A stretch of DNA of 64,000 bases from Candidatus Latescibacterota bacterium (GCA_022826515.1 JAJDUT010000037.1:1-64000), one strand, 5' to 3'; shown: positions 51,779-61,712, numbered from the stretch's first letter. The notes: generated by a model not told the origin, from the sequence alone. Made by a program: numbers and translations.

Positions 51779-53437
51779 GTGCTGAGGCTGGGTGCACTTT
51801 TGCTGTTGCTCGAATTCAGTCCGTGCCGTGCTGAATTAAAGACTTGGGTGGTAGATGCGGTGGAAACATTTGCCTTGGGAACGACCCAAGGTGTACAGGT
51901 GCATTCAGATAGCCTCGTCATCTTGGCGCATTTGGACGAGGATGTAAACGTGGCCTTGGGACGATCAGTGATCGACGATTTTGACAAGCCTGTGCCCCTA
52001 GCGGACGGCGCGATTGACCTCGTGCGGAGCGAGTGGATCTCGGGCACCAATCACGTGTTCGACAAGCAATTTACTGTCGATCTCGGCTTGGACCGGGGGA
52101 TCAAGCGAGTGCGCGTGTTAGCCGGCGAGACGGCGCTGAATCAACCCGAGTATTTCATGCGTGGATACAGACTCGAAACAGCCGCCCAAGTGGCGCCGCA
52201 AGTTTGGCATCTTTTGGCGGAACAGCCGGACAATTTCGTCCTCAATGTAGATACGAGCGCAGATTCTACTTGGGCTGCGATTGACGAGCGCGGTGAGGCG
52301 ATCCCGCGCGAGGGGCGCTTCGTGCGGCTGACAATAATCCGCCAAGACCGCAGCAACTGGGTCGCTCTCGGCGAAATCGAGGTATTCGGCGTGGGCTACA
52401 TTAGCGAAGGCTTCATAGAGGATAGCTTTGCCCCGCCTATGCCGGTCAACGTAGGGCAGATTCGCTGGCAAGTAGATCGCCCAGAGCGCACGGGCATTGA
52501 GTTGAAGGTGCGTGGGGTTAGCGCAGAGGGAACAGAGGGGCCTTGGGGAAGCGTTGCCGCGCACTCGGACGGGGAATTTTTTTACCGCGGAGACGAGCCG
52601 GTCGCGCGAATGGCGTACCGGGCCCGCCTGACGAATTCGGCCCCTTTTGTCAGTCCGGCGCTCAAGCGCATTGCCATTGACTACGATCCAGTCTTGGTCG
52701 CTCAACAGCTCTTGGCAGAGGTGGTTGCATCCGATCCGCTGCGCAAGGGCGAGGAAGCGACGCTGATCTACCGAGTGGAGATCGCGGCTGGCGTCGATGA
52801 TTATGGGGTCGATCTCTTGCGCGTACAAGGCCCCCTACTTCGCGTAACAGCCGTGCGCGTCGATGGTCGGGAACTCGTGCCCACAGAGGATTACACTTGG
52901 GACCCAACGCCGGATCGGGAGGGGGTGCTGATAGAGCTTGCACCTAATGAGCAGATCAATGGGGTGGCGACCATTGAAATTGAGGGGCCAGCGCTCTTTG
53001 TGCGCGACAAGACCGCCATGCGCTTTGAGGCTGGCAACAAGGCCCAAGGCGACAGAGACGGGTACGTGAACTGGCAGCAGGGGCAAGAAATGCCGGGTGC
53101 CACTTGGACGGTACTGGCTGCGGGAACGCCGTTGCAGCTCTTGGGCGAAGTGCAGGTAGAGCCGCGCCCGTTTTCGCCGTTTGCCGATGAGTACGTGCGC
53201 TTTGCCTTTGTCGTCGGCAATATCGAAGCGGGCCGGGAAGTCGTGCTAAAAATTTACGACTTGACCGGTCGGTCAATTCGCCAGTTGGCGCAGACCGGAA
53301 GCGCCCGGACCTATCAGTTTGAGTGGGACGGCCGCGATGAGGGGGGGCGGATTGTCGAGCCAGGGCTCTATCTCTACGAGATTGGGATAGAAGGAAGCGA
53401 TAAGGTGCGCCGAGGTACTTTTGTGGTGGCGTACTAG
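51779..53437 (+). CDS. Secreted discoidin-like protein with FlgD-like C-terminal domain
   Basis: The 552-residue protein starts at GTG one base after the previous stop and has a signal peptide (LLLLLEFSPCRA). The first domain is a galactose-binding-like sandwich (QFTVDLGLDRGIKRVRVLAG and FVRLTIIRQDRSNWVALGEI). The C-terminus reads VLKIYDLTGRSIRQL, FEWDGRDEGGRIVEPGLYLY and RRGTFVVAY. That is the same FlgD-Ig-like end as the protein at 1140-3470. It overlaps the PorV-like gene by 17 bases. Confidence 0.8.
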   Translation: MLRLGALLLLLEFSPCRAELKTWVVDAVETFALGTTQGVQVHSDSLVILAHLDEDVNVALGRSVIDDFDKPVPLADGAIDLVRSEWISGTNHVFDKQFTVDLGLDRGIKRVRVLAGETALNQPEYFMRGYRLETAAQVAPQVWHLLAEQPDNFVLNVDTSADSTWAAIDERGEAIPREGRFVRLTIIRQDRSNWVALGEIEVFGVGYISEGFIEDSFAPPMPVNVGQIRWQVDRPERTGIELKVRGVSAEGTEGPWGSVAAHSDGEFFYRGDEPVARMAYRARLTNSAPFVSPALKRIAIDYDPVLVAQQLLAEVVASDPLRKGEEATLIYRVEIAAGVDDYGVDLLRVQGPLLRVTAVRVDGRELVPTEDYTWDPTPDREGVLIELAPNEQINGVATIEIEGPALFVRDKTAMRFEAGNKAQGDRDGYVNWQQGQEMPGATWTVLAAGTPLQLLGEVQVEPRPFSPFADEYVRFAFVVGNIEAGREVVLKIYDLTGRSIRQLAQTGSARTYQFEWDGRDEGGRIVEPGLYLYEIGIEGSDKVRRGTFVVAY

Positions 53438-54281
53438 CGTCCTGTTGCTGGCTCTCGTTTCCCCGGTCGGCGCTGCGTTTGAATTTTCGGGACGGGGTGC
53501 CCAGAGTTCGGCACTCGGCGGCGCTTTTGCCGCTAGCACTCGGACGGCTGAGGCCGTTTGGTACAATCCGGCCGGCAACGCCCAGCAGCAAAAGTGGCAG
53601 GCTGGCACGACGCACGCGTTGCTTTATCCCGGGTTGGATCAAAGTCCAGCCCTAAACGGCTTGTCGGTCACCGGTCCCTTGCGCGGCGGCGGTTTCCAAC
53701 TGGGCGTCTCGTTTCTCGGTGCCGATGGCTGGCGCGAAGAAGTGATTGCCTTGGGTTACGGGCAGCCGTTGCACGAGCGATTCGCCTTGGGTGGCGGCTT
53801 GCGCACCAGCGCTTGGAAAGCTGGCGACCTGTCGCACCGAGCTTGGCACGTCGATGTAGGTGCCACTTGGGAAGTGGGTTTCATACACCCGCGGGCGTAC
53901 CTGCGCCTAGCGTTGGTCGCCAAAGGCTTAAACGGCGCGAACATCGCTGCGGGAGGCCAAGCCGCTGGCCAAGAAAAGCCGGTCGTGGTTGCGGCGGCCC
54001 TGCTCAATTGGGCGGGGCGGGAAGTCCTGCTCGACATTGAGCGCCGCGATGGACGAACGGAGTTCAGAGTGGGGTACGAGACGCGGACGGTGAGTCTCAA
54101 CGGCGCTCGGTTCCGCATGGGCGGGGCCGCGGTTGGTTCGGGTTTTGACGAGAGAGAGCTCAATGTGGGGCTTGGCCACAACTATAAGCAATGGCATTTC
54201 GATTATGCTTATTCATACCCGATGCATCTCTCCGGCTATGGAGGCGTGCATCGGTTCAGCGTCGGGTATCGCCAACACTGA
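53421..54281 (+). CDS. PorV/UPF0164-like outer-membrane barrel
   Basis: The 286-residue protein has a signal peptide (VLLLALVSPVGA). The start motif SALGGAFAASTRTAEAVWYN then PAGNA is the hallmark of PorV/PorQ/FadL-like barrels ('GMGGAxVA...YWNPAG'). About a dozen amphipathic strands follow. Unlike many barrels it ends FSVGYRQH rather than Phe. PorV shuttles substrates in type IX secretion, and here it sits beside FlgD-like secreted proteins, which fits a related job. Certainty is moderate. Confidence 0.65.
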   Translation: MWWRTSVLLLALVSPVGAAFEFSGRGAQSSALGGAFAASTRTAEAVWYNPAGNAQQQKWQAGTTHALLYPGLDQSPALNGLSVTGPLRGGGFQLGVSFLGADGWREEVIALGYGQPLHERFALGGGLRTSAWKAGDLSHRAWHVDVGATWEVGFIHPRAYLRLALVAKGLNGANIAAGGQAAGQEKPVVVAAALLNWAGREVLLDIERRDGRTEFRVGYETRTVSLNGARFRMGGAAVGSGFDERELNVGLGHNYKQWHFDYAYSYPMHLSGYGGVHRFSVGYRQH

Positions 54282-54333
54282 GTTTAGAATGCGACTGAAG
54301 ACAGAATCTCTACACTGCATGAGGATAGCTGCC

Positions 54334-57255
54334 ATGAGTAGTAATGCGAGAAAGAGAATGGTAAGGGCCGCGCTACTAGCGCTTGTGGGATTGGGAATGC
54401 TGGGTGCCGAAGCCGAAGCGCAGACCTTTCTGCGCAACCGGGATTTCCTCAACCTCGGCCATCCCGAACCGTATTTAAACTACGGGCGCAAGGAGTACGA
54501 TCCCTATCCTTCGGTGATCAACGCACGCAATCGCTACGACCGCTTAGGCAATTACCTGTCGCGCGGCTTCAATGTCTTCACATGGGAATTTTCCCGCCCT
54601 GGGGAAAGTAATATCAATACCCGTACTGCCCAGTACTTGGGATGGTTTGCCAACTTGGTGATGCTCAACGACTCGTACAAGGGCTGGAACTACCGAGTGA
54701 CCTTGGGCGAGGACATCCGCGCCAAGTTTTCAGATCTGACCTTTAGCGATCCGCGCTTCTATGGCATCTTGCTCGACGGCGCTTCCTCGGACAACAGGTT
54801 CACCCTGATGCTAAGCCAAGGCGGCGACATGTTGGGGGCCGCCAAGTTTTCGACCTTCAAAGCGACTCGGGAGACCTCGCCAGTGTTGATTTTTGGCGGC
54901 CACTGGGAGACTAAGCTAGGCAATGTGCTGCGCATGGGTGCCACGTACTTCAACCAGCACATGGCCAATACGGCCGACGAGAACGGCTCCTTCCTCAAGG
55001 GCGATACCCCCTACAGCATGCTGCCGCCCTCTTTCATCGAAGTCATTATCGAAGACGATTCGCCCGACGATATTGGCCGGGCGGCCACTGTGTACGATGT
55101 AGATGTGGTGGTTATCGGCGAGTCGCAGGGACAGCGGGTGCGCCTGACTAGCATTGAAGGCGATCCTGAGTACGATTCGAGTTTGAAGATGATCGATCCC
55201 GTCGGTGGAGTCGAGGGTGGGTTGTCGGTAGCCGGCGGCGATCAAGTGGTCTTTCGCTTCCAAATGCCGCAATTCAATCTCCCGGATGCCTCGGAGTACT
55301 CGGCCGATCCTGATGGCTTTGCGCCAGGCCTGACGATGAAATCCGTGCGCTTCTTGGCCGATGTCGAAGGCGACTATCGCATTTTGGTGCGCCAACAGCA
55401 CTTGTTCTTCGACCAGCGGGCCCACCAAAAGAACGTGGACAAAGTGGCCGAAGGAGACGACCGATACGCTCCGGGCGGCAGGAGCTACGTCAATCCTTTT
55501 ACCGGGCTGAAAGGCGACGACGCAATTAAACCACTCGAAGATGTGCTAACGGAAAATCCCGACGCCTTCAAGCAGTGGCCGGTGGTGCCGGATCCGACAT
55601 TTACTCAGGCGCAGCCGTTTTTGCAATACAAGTGGGATCTGCTCGATCCGACTCGGGTAGGCTATACGGTCTTGCGCTCCGAGGGCAGCGACTCGGGCCG
55701 CAAGGTGGTCGAGTTCGACTACGGCATCCCCACCGGTCAGGCGCTCTACGGGTTGGACTGGGACTTAAGTCTCAAAGGGCTAAAAGTAAAAGGCGAGTTG
55801 GTCGCCAATCCTCAGTATTTTCTGTTCCCAGTGGGCAGCAATGCCGGCAAGCGCTTTGACAAGCAAGCCCTCGGCTATTTCCTCACGGCCCAAAAGGAAT
55901 TAGGCCCGATCGAGCTAGGCGGCGAAGTTTTCAACCTAGATCCAGACTACAGCGGCAACTACGACAGCGCCCGGGGCGGTGTGGCTTTTTTCAGCGACGA
56001 TTGCTTTGTGTGTCCACAGATGCAGGAAATGTTTGTCATGACCGATAATGACGACAACGATCAGTGGCCAGACGAGATGATTAACGAACTGCCGAGTGCG
56101 GAGAAGTCGGATTCGGGCATTTTCCCCGGCTTGGACGAAAACAACGACCTAATCCCGGACAGCGATCAAAATTTCAACGGGATCCCCGACTGGACCGAGC
56201 CGATCCTCTTTTACGACGCCGATCCGCCGGATTTCATCTACGGCATCGACTTCAACAACAACGGCGTAGTCGATTACCGCGAAAACGACGCATTGCCCGA
56301 CTATCCATACCCACGGGACCGCCGGGGCGCTCACTTGGTGGCCACCAAGAAAGGCTTGGGACGCTGGGGCAAATGGGCCTCTGTAGGCTATTACACTATG
56401 CAGGAGCCGGCCGGTGGCGGCGAAGCCAAGGCCATCTACGCCCGCTACGAGCACAACTTCACCTCGCCCTATTTGGGCAAAATTCGCATCAACGAGGACA
56501 TCAAGCAGGTTAAAGACGACATCCGCGACGACGTGTACGTCTGGGAAGACGTGGGTTTTACCCAGCGGATACCCAGTCCCTTCCCACATTTGAAAGGCCC
56601 GATGATTGAGGCGAAGGATCTCAATTCGCAGATTTTCCCGCCGGATGTCGATCCGCTGAACATGCGCAATAGCTTGGTCAATACCTTGTTCATCAGCTCG
56701 ACCTTTCGGCAGCTTTCCAACCTCAACGTCATCAACAGCGTCCAGTGGATTCGCAACAGCAAAGCCGCAGACGAGTTCGACGACGGCACCCAGCAGGAAG
56801 CCGGAGTGATTTCGACCTTTACGATGGTCAACCGGCTCGACTATACGATCAGCGCCGGCAACCTGAACATCCGCCCGATGTTCAAGCACCTATTGTTGCG
56901 CGAGCATGATAGTATCCTTGAAGATGCCACGGGCGAGGGCAGTATTCGCTCGTTTTCGATTTACGCGCCGATCATCAGGACCCGCTTCGACCTGACGGCC
57001 AAGTCCAATCTGCAACTGGGCTTCCAAGGCTTGCCTTTCTGGCGGCACACCAGCTTGGACCGGGTGAACGAAAGCAACGATTTTAAGGAGTGGACGCTCG
57101 TGCTAATGATGAGTAACCGCTCGGATCACTACGGCTACAATCTCGCCTCCCAGTTCGGCTTTATCCGAACCAGCCGGGAGTACGACGATGCCACTCGCGC
57201 TTCCGATAGCTTCGACAACTCGCGCCTGTTCTTTGATATTGTGGCCGGGTTCTAG
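54334..57255 (+). CDS. Large putative outer-membrane protein, paralogue B
   Basis: I chose the ATG at 54334 (973 residues), with GAGGA 8 bases upstream and a signal peptide cleaved near AEAEA|QTF. The longer frame from 54133 would overlap the PorV-like gene. It matches the protein at 47340 block by block: FPGLDENNDLIPDSDQNFNG, GIDFNNNGVVDYRENDALPD, YPYPRDRRGAHL and DIKQVKDDIRDDVYVWED. It ends LFFDIVAGF with terminal Phe. The shared core suggests two barrels of one complex. Confidence 0.78.
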   Translation: MSSNARKRMVRAALLALVGLGMLGAEAEAQTFLRNRDFLNLGHPEPYLNYGRKEYDPYPSVINARNRYDRLGNYLSRGFNVFTWEFSRPGESNINTRTAQYLGWFANLVMLNDSYKGWNYRVTLGEDIRAKFSDLTFSDPRFYGILLDGASSDNRFTLMLSQGGDMLGAAKFSTFKATRETSPVLIFGGHWETKLGNVLRMGATYFNQHMANTADENGSFLKGDTPYSMLPPSFIEVIIEDDSPDDIGRAATVYDVDVVVIGESQGQRVRLTSIEGDPEYDSSLKMIDPVGGVEGGLSVAGGDQVVFRFQMPQFNLPDASEYSADPDGFAPGLTMKSVRFLADVEGDYRILVRQQHLFFDQRAHQKNVDKVAEGDDRYAPGGRSYVNPFTGLKGDDAIKPLEDVLTENPDAFKQWPVVPDPTFTQAQPFLQYKWDLLDPTRVGYTVLRSEGSDSGRKVVEFDYGIPTGQALYGLDWDLSLKGLKVKGELVANPQYFLFPVGSNAGKRFDKQALGYFLTAQKELGPIELGGEVFNLDPDYSGNYDSARGGVAFFSDDCFVCPQMQEMFVMTDNDDNDQWPDEMINELPSAEKSDSGIFPGLDENNDLIPDSDQNFNGIPDWTEPILFYDADPPDFIYGIDFNNNGVVDYRENDALPDYPYPRDRRGAHLVATKKGLGRWGKWASVGYYTMQEPAGGGEAKAIYARYEHNFTSPYLGKIRINEDIKQVKDDIRDDVYVWEDVGFTQRIPSPFPHLKGPMIEAKDLNSQIFPPDVDPLNMRNSLVNTLFISSTFRQLSNLNVINSVQWIRNSKAADEFDDGTQQEAGVISTFTMVNRLDYTISAGNLNIRPMFKHLLLREHDSILEDATGEGSIRSFSIYAPIIRTRFDLTAKSNLQLGFQGLPFWRHTSLDRVNESNDFKEWTLVLMMSNRSDHYGYNLASQFGFIRTSREYDDATRASDSFDNSRLFFDIVAGF

Positions 57256-57274
57256 AGCTTAGGAGATTGACACC

Positions 57275-60200
57275 ATGATTCTGGTAAATCTGCTGCTAAT
57301 TGCAGCGGTCGGCGTGGCTGCCAGCCTAAGCACGCGCTTCTTCTCGCCGGTGGAATTGCAAGATCGCTTTGAGGAAGGTCAGAAGCTCTATGCGCTGGGG
57401 GACTACGATAGAGCCATTGAGCGCTATGAGGTCATTCTCTCCACCGAGAGCAATGCCATGATCAACGTGGAGGATGTAACCGTAGCGGTTGACGAGTTCA
57501 TTCTGCCGGTGCGCGTGGGTGCCACCTACCAGCTAGGCAATACCTACAACAAATTGGGTCTCGAAAAGTTGCAGCGCTCGCAGTTTTTGCGCTCAGAGCA
57601 AAAGGAAGCTGAAGCCGACGCCCGCTACGAGGAGGCGCTGCAAGATCTCAACAAGAGCCGCGACCACTTCCGCACCCTAGCCGCAGACGAGCGCGTCGAT
57701 GATCGCACCCGAGTGATGGCTCAGTATCAGATGATTCAGACTAGTTACCAGCTCAAGGAGTACGAGCAGGTCATTGAGCAGGGGAACGCGCTGCTGCACA
57801 GCTTCCCCCACAGCCTCTACGAGGCGTCCGTTCACTACGACCGAGCGTGGTCCTATTTTGAACTGGAGCGCTACGAGGAGGCCATCGCCAGCTTTAAGCA
57901 GGTGTTGATCTTGGCCCCCCGAGGCTCTAACGCCGATCGCTCGCTGTTCCAGATCGCCGAAAGCTACGACAAGCTAGGGCAGTACGAAGATGCGCTGGAG
58001 TTCCTCGACCGTCTGATCGCCCGCTACGACTTCGCGCAGATGACCGAGGAAGAAATCATCGAGATGACCACCCTCAAGCTCAAGGGTTTGGTCAAGGAGA
58101 CGGCGCGTGAACTCGTCGCCAAGGCCCACCTGAAAAGGGGCGATATCTACGCGCGCAACGGCGAAGTCGAAAAGGCCCTCGCCTCTTATGCCGTGCTTCC
58201 GATCGAATACGCGGCCGAGGCGGTCTTGGTGCAAAATAGCTATATCCGCACCGCCGAATTGGTGCAGAAGGAACAGGGCACGACAGCGGCCATCGTCGCG
58301 TACAAGGACGCCATCGAAAAGGTCGAGGACAAGCTCTTTCAGGCTCGCACGCAGCTAACGGTCGCCTTGATGCTTTTCGATCAAGACGAGTACCTCAAGT
58401 CAGCACAAGAATACGAGATATACCTCAATGCCTACGGCGATGTGGCCCGGCGCATTGGCTTCGACCGCTACAAGGTTCTCTTTCGCATTGCTCAATGCCA
58501 CCAAGAATACGGACGGCAGATTCTCAGTGAAGACCCGGCTAGAGCGGACACGGAAATCGCCAAGGCACTCGAAGGCTACGACCAGCTTTTGAGCCAGAGC
58601 GAGGACAATGCCCTGATACCGGACGTGCTTTTTAACGCTGGCTTTGCCAACCAAATCCTAAAGAAAAACGAGGCAGCACAGCCGCTGTACCAGCGGTTAG
58701 TCGATGAGTATGCGGACCATCCGGCGGCTCCCAATGGCCTTTTGCAGTTGGCCCGCATCGCCTACGCCGCCTCCGAACTCAATCGGGCCGAGGAAATCTA
58801 TACGTCCTTCCTCAACCGATTCCCGGATTCAGAACTGTGCAATACGACGCGGATGGAGTTGGGACTCACCTATAAGCGTCTCCAAGATACAGATAGCGCC
58901 ATTGCCGCCTATGAGACGGTGGAAAAGGGTTGGGACAAGTGGCCTACCGTGCAGGTCGAGTTGGCTGAGCTATACATGGGCAAACAAGAGTACGAAAAGG
59001 CGCGCAAGGCCCTCGCTAACGCCTTAGATCGGGCCGCTGACGACACCCTAAAAGGCCAGATGCACTACACTCTGGCCCGGGTGCATTTCGCCGAGGACAA
59101 TTTCGCCGGTGCGATCGGCTCTTGGGGACAGGCTATTGTGCTGAATCCGCCCACGCACATCCTGCAAAATTCGCTGCTGGCTCGCGGCGGTGCGTACTAC
59201 GAGGTCGCCAAACAGCAAGACGCTGTCGGCGACACGGCCCAAGCCCGCATAAGCTATGAGGCATCGCTGGAGGATATGAAGGCCCTGCTCGAAAGCGATC
59301 CCACACCCCAGATAAAGGACAGCGCCTTCCGCACCTTGGGGGCGGGGATGATCCGCTTGGGGAGGCAAGAAGAGGCGGCTAGCTACTATCAAGAGCTCAT
59401 CGCCGCGTCGGACGACCCGCAGGAACAGGCGACCTTTAGCATGCTCCTGACCGAGCTGTACTACGATCAGCAGGACTTTGTCCAAGCCGAGAAATTCGCT
59501 CGCCAGCTCCTCGACATGCAGTTTGAAGACGATAATCAGGCGGGTTACTACCGCAAAGAACGCGCCTATTCCATCATCGGCAATGCGCTGTTGCAGCAAA
59601 AGAAGTACGAGGAAGCCGCCCGCATCTTTGCCCAAGGTCTCAAGCGCTATCCGAATTCGGGCGAGAGCGGCAACTTGGCCTTCTCCAAGGGCTTTGCCGA
59701 AATTAGCTACGGCGACTACGAGACAGCAGCCAAGAGCTTCAAGTCCTTTGTTGACAAATATTCGCGCAACGCCAACCGCATTCACGGCCAGTACTATCTG
59801 GCCCACAGCCTCCAAGCTCTGACGCGGTTTAAGGAGGCTGCGGCCGCTTTTACCGAACTGGTCGAGCGCTATCTCCAATCCCAATACGAGGAAGAAGCGC
59901 TTTTTCTCATTGGCGAAAACTACTACAACGAGCAGGCCTTTGCCGAGGCCGTGATCGCATACCAATCCCTCTTGGCCAAATATCCCCAAGGGCCATACGG
60001 CGGGTCGGCGCAGTACGCGTTGGCTTGGTCCTTTGTCGAACAAGAGGAGATGGAGCAAGCAGTAGGCGCGATGCAAGACCTAGTTGCCAATTACCCCGAG
60101 AGCGAATTCGCCCCCAAAGCGCAGTTTACCATTGGCGACTACTACTACAATATCCAGTCTTATGACGAGGCCATGGCGGCCTACGAGAAAGTACTCAAGC

Positions 60201-60547
60201 TATATCCCAACTCCGAAGAGGCGTCGCGGGCCACAACTTTAGTGGAAGAGCTAAGCGAGATCCAGGCCAGCTTTAGCTACAACGAGGCCATGAAGCTCTT
60301 TGAGGCCAAAGACTACGAGCGGGCCGTGCCAGCTCTACAGCAAATTATCCGCGATTACCCCGGCACCTATACGGAATTGGCTGCGTACTGCAACTTGGGG
60401 CTGGTCTATGAAATCACGCGCCAGTGGTCGCAGGCGGTGGAAAACTATCAGGTAGTAGAAGAAAAGGGCGGGGACAAGCCGGAAAACGCCGACGTGGTCA
60501 GTTTTGCTAAACTGCACCGAGAATGGATTGTGGAAAACCGGCTCTAG
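57275..60547 (+). CDS. Very large TPR protein (1090 residues)
   Basis: A hydrophobic start (ILVNLLLIAAVGVAASL) exports or anchors the protein. The remaining 1060 residues are TPR-like units, for example YALGDYDRAIERYEVIL, LERYEEAIASFKQVLIL, GQYEDALEFLDRLIARY, KKYEEAARIFAQGLKRY, EQAFAEAVIAYQSLLAKYP and QSYDEAMAAYEKVLKLYPN. About twenty to twenty-five repeats are present. It sits between outer-membrane protein B and ExbB. By analogy with other envelope motors it could be the periplasmic link, which is an inference from gene order only. Confidence 0.85.
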   Translation: MILVNLLLIAAVGVAASLSTRFFSPVELQDRFEEGQKLYALGDYDRAIERYEVILSTESNAMINVEDVTVAVDEFILPVRVGATYQLGNTYNKLGLEKLQRSQFLRSEQKEAEADARYEEALQDLNKSRDHFRTLAADERVDDRTRVMAQYQMIQTSYQLKEYEQVIEQGNALLHSFPHSLYEASVHYDRAWSYFELERYEEAIASFKQVLILAPRGSNADRSLFQIAESYDKLGQYEDALEFLDRLIARYDFAQMTEEEIIEMTTLKLKGLVKETARELVAKAHLKRGDIYARNGEVEKALASYAVLPIEYAAEAVLVQNSYIRTAELVQKEQGTTAAIVAYKDAIEKVEDKLFQARTQLTVALMLFDQDEYLKSAQEYEIYLNAYGDVARRIGFDRYKVLFRIAQCHQEYGRQILSEDPARADTEIAKALEGYDQLLSQSEDNALIPDVLFNAGFANQILKKNEAAQPLYQRLVDEYADHPAAPNGLLQLARIAYAASELNRAEEIYTSFLNRFPDSELCNTTRMELGLTYKRLQDTDSAIAAYETVEKGWDKWPTVQVELAELYMGKQEYEKARKALANALDRAADDTLKGQMHYTLARVHFAEDNFAGAIGSWGQAIVLNPPTHILQNSLLARGGAYYEVAKQQDAVGDTAQARISYEASLEDMKALLESDPTPQIKDSAFRTLGAGMIRLGRQEEAASYYQELIAASDDPQEQATFSMLLTELYYDQQDFVQAEKFARQLLDMQFEDDNQAGYYRKERAYSIIGNALLQQKKYEEAARIFAQGLKRYPNSGESGNLAFSKGFAEISYGDYETAAKSFKSFVDKYSRNANRIHGQYYLAHSLQALTRFKEAAAAFTELVERYLQSQYEEEALFLIGENYYNEQAFAEAVIAYQSLLAKYPQGPYGGSAQYALAWSFVEQEEMEQAVGAMQDLVANYPESEFAPKAQFTIGDYYYNIQSYDEAMAAYEKVLKLYPNSEEASRATTLVEELSEIQASFSYNEAMKLFEAKDYERAVPALQQIIRDYPGTYTELAAYCNLGLVYEITRQWSQAVENYQVVEEKGGDKPENADVVSFAKLHREWIVENRL

Positions 60548-60595
60548 TGAGCTTTTAACGCAACGCAAAGTAGGACACAATACCGGGAGGTTGTA

Positions 60596-61270
60596 ATGGA
60601 GCAGAATTTTTTAGTTGACCAGTTTTTCAAAGGCGGGCCTATCATGTGGCCCTTGTTGCTCTGCTTGCTGATCGCCCTAGCCATCATCATAGAACGGCTG
60701 TGGCGTCTGCTGACGGTCCCGGGCGAAGAGGAAGCCGAACAGCAGCTCAATGAGGCCGAGGAAGTGCTCAGAAGCCAAGGCGAAGGCGGGGCCATTGAGC
60801 TGTTTCGCCAGGGCAGTGGCGTGCTCAACTTCATCTTCGCCGCGCTGGTGAAGCGCTACGATACCTTGGTGCTGGAAAATCGCACGGATCTAGAGGACAT
60901 GCGCCAAGAGTTGATCTTGGCTACTGAGGAGGCTGGCGAGATGTACTTAGGCCGTCTGCTCAACGCTCTGGGAACCATTGGCGTCCTTTCCCCGCTGATG
61001 GGGTTGTTGGGCACGATCATGGGTATGATTAATGCCTTCGACGCGATTGCCCGCGCCGGGGCTGGCGATCCGGCAGCTGTGGCCAGTGGCATCTCTGAGG
61101 CCCTGATCACGACGGCCAGTGGCCTCATCGTCGCCATTCCGACCATCATCTTCCACCGCTACCTCTCCGGCCGTGCGGAAAAGGTCTTCAAGAGCGTGGA
61201 GCTATACTGCCACGCCTTCGCCAATACCCTGCTGGTGCGCTTCCAAGCCAGTCAGCAGGAGGCCAGCTAG
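60596..61270 (+). CDS. ExbB/TolQ/MotA-family proton channel protein
   Basis: The 224-residue protein has TM1 at residues 17-38 (IMWPLLLCLLIALAIIIERL) and a long cytoplasmic loop. TM2 and TM3 are GTIGVLSPLMGLLGTIMGMI and EALITTASGLIVAIPTIIF. The Thr of TM2, and the Glu and Thr of TM3 known to line the proton path, are present. It forms the stator with ExbD-type partners encoded next. AGGTTG precedes the ATG by 8 bases. Confidence 0.93.
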   Translation: MEQNFLVDQFFKGGPIMWPLLLCLLIALAIIIERLWRLLTVPGEEEAEQQLNEAEEVLRSQGEGGAIELFRQGSGVLNFIFAALVKRYDTLVLENRTDLEDMRQELILATEEAGEMYLGRLLNALGTIGVLSPLMGLLGTIMGMINAFDAIARAGAGDPAAVASGISEALITTASGLIVAIPTIIFHRYLSGRAEKVFKSVELYCHAFANTLLVRFQASQQEAS

Positions 61271-61288
61271 GCAGAAAGAGACGCGGCG

Positions 61289-61708
61289 ATGCGGCAGAGA
61301 CGAAAGAGCGGATTCGGCAAAAGTGCCTTCAAGACCTCGGAAAACCCGGATCTGACTCCGCTGATCAACTGCATGTTCTTGCTATTGGTTTTCTTTATGG
61401 TGGCGACCACCTTCGTCAACCCCAAGGGCCTGAGTGTAGATCTGCCGGGTGGCGAAGGCGAGTCGAGGGCAACCAAGGACATGAACATCGTGATTGACCC
61501 GGATCAGACGATCCAAGTCAATGGCGAGATCACGGATAAGGCGAGATTGGCGGAAAAGATCCGGCAAGTCATTGAGACCGACAACACCAAGAACGTGATC
61601 TTGGAGTCCGCGCGCTCCATACCGCACTCCTATGTGGTGCAGGTGATGGACATCGCTCGCGGCGAGGGTATTGAGGCCATCGCTTTCGCCAAGAGCGGAG
61701 AAGGATAG
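61289..61708 (+). CDS. ExbD/TolR-family protein lacking the conserved membrane Asp
   Basis: The 139-residue protein has a basic start, one membrane helix, PLINCMFLLLVFFMVATTF, and a periplasmic domain (LSVDLPGGEGES, GIEAIAFAKSG). In ExbD/TolR the helix begins P-x-I-D, where the Asp carries protons. Here it is Asn27 (codon AAC, 61367-61369). All other residues match. The next gene encodes a second ExbD that keeps Asp. This copy may therefore act as a structural subunit of a heteromeric channel. Confidence 0.93.
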   Translation: MRQRRKSGFGKSAFKTSENPDLTPLINCMFLLLVFFMVATTFVNPKGLSVDLPGGEGESRATKDMNIVIDPDQTIQVNGEITDKARLAEKIRQVIETDNTKNVILESARSIPHSYVVQVMDIARGEGIEAIAFAKSGEG

Positions 61709-61712
61709 CGTC

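Noticed and set aside
54133..54333. Upstream extension of barrel B
   Set aside because: It lies inside the PorV-like gene and has no signal peptide; the ATG at 54334 has a ribosome binding site and a signal peptide.
56149..56889. Minus-strand frame of 246 residues
   Set aside because: It is antisense to the conserved core of barrel B; the Val-rich product is a by-product of Asp/Asn codons.
59048..60076. Minus-strand frame of 342 residues
   Set aside because: It mirrors the TPR gene, has no ribosome binding site or motif, and its composition follows the opposite strand.
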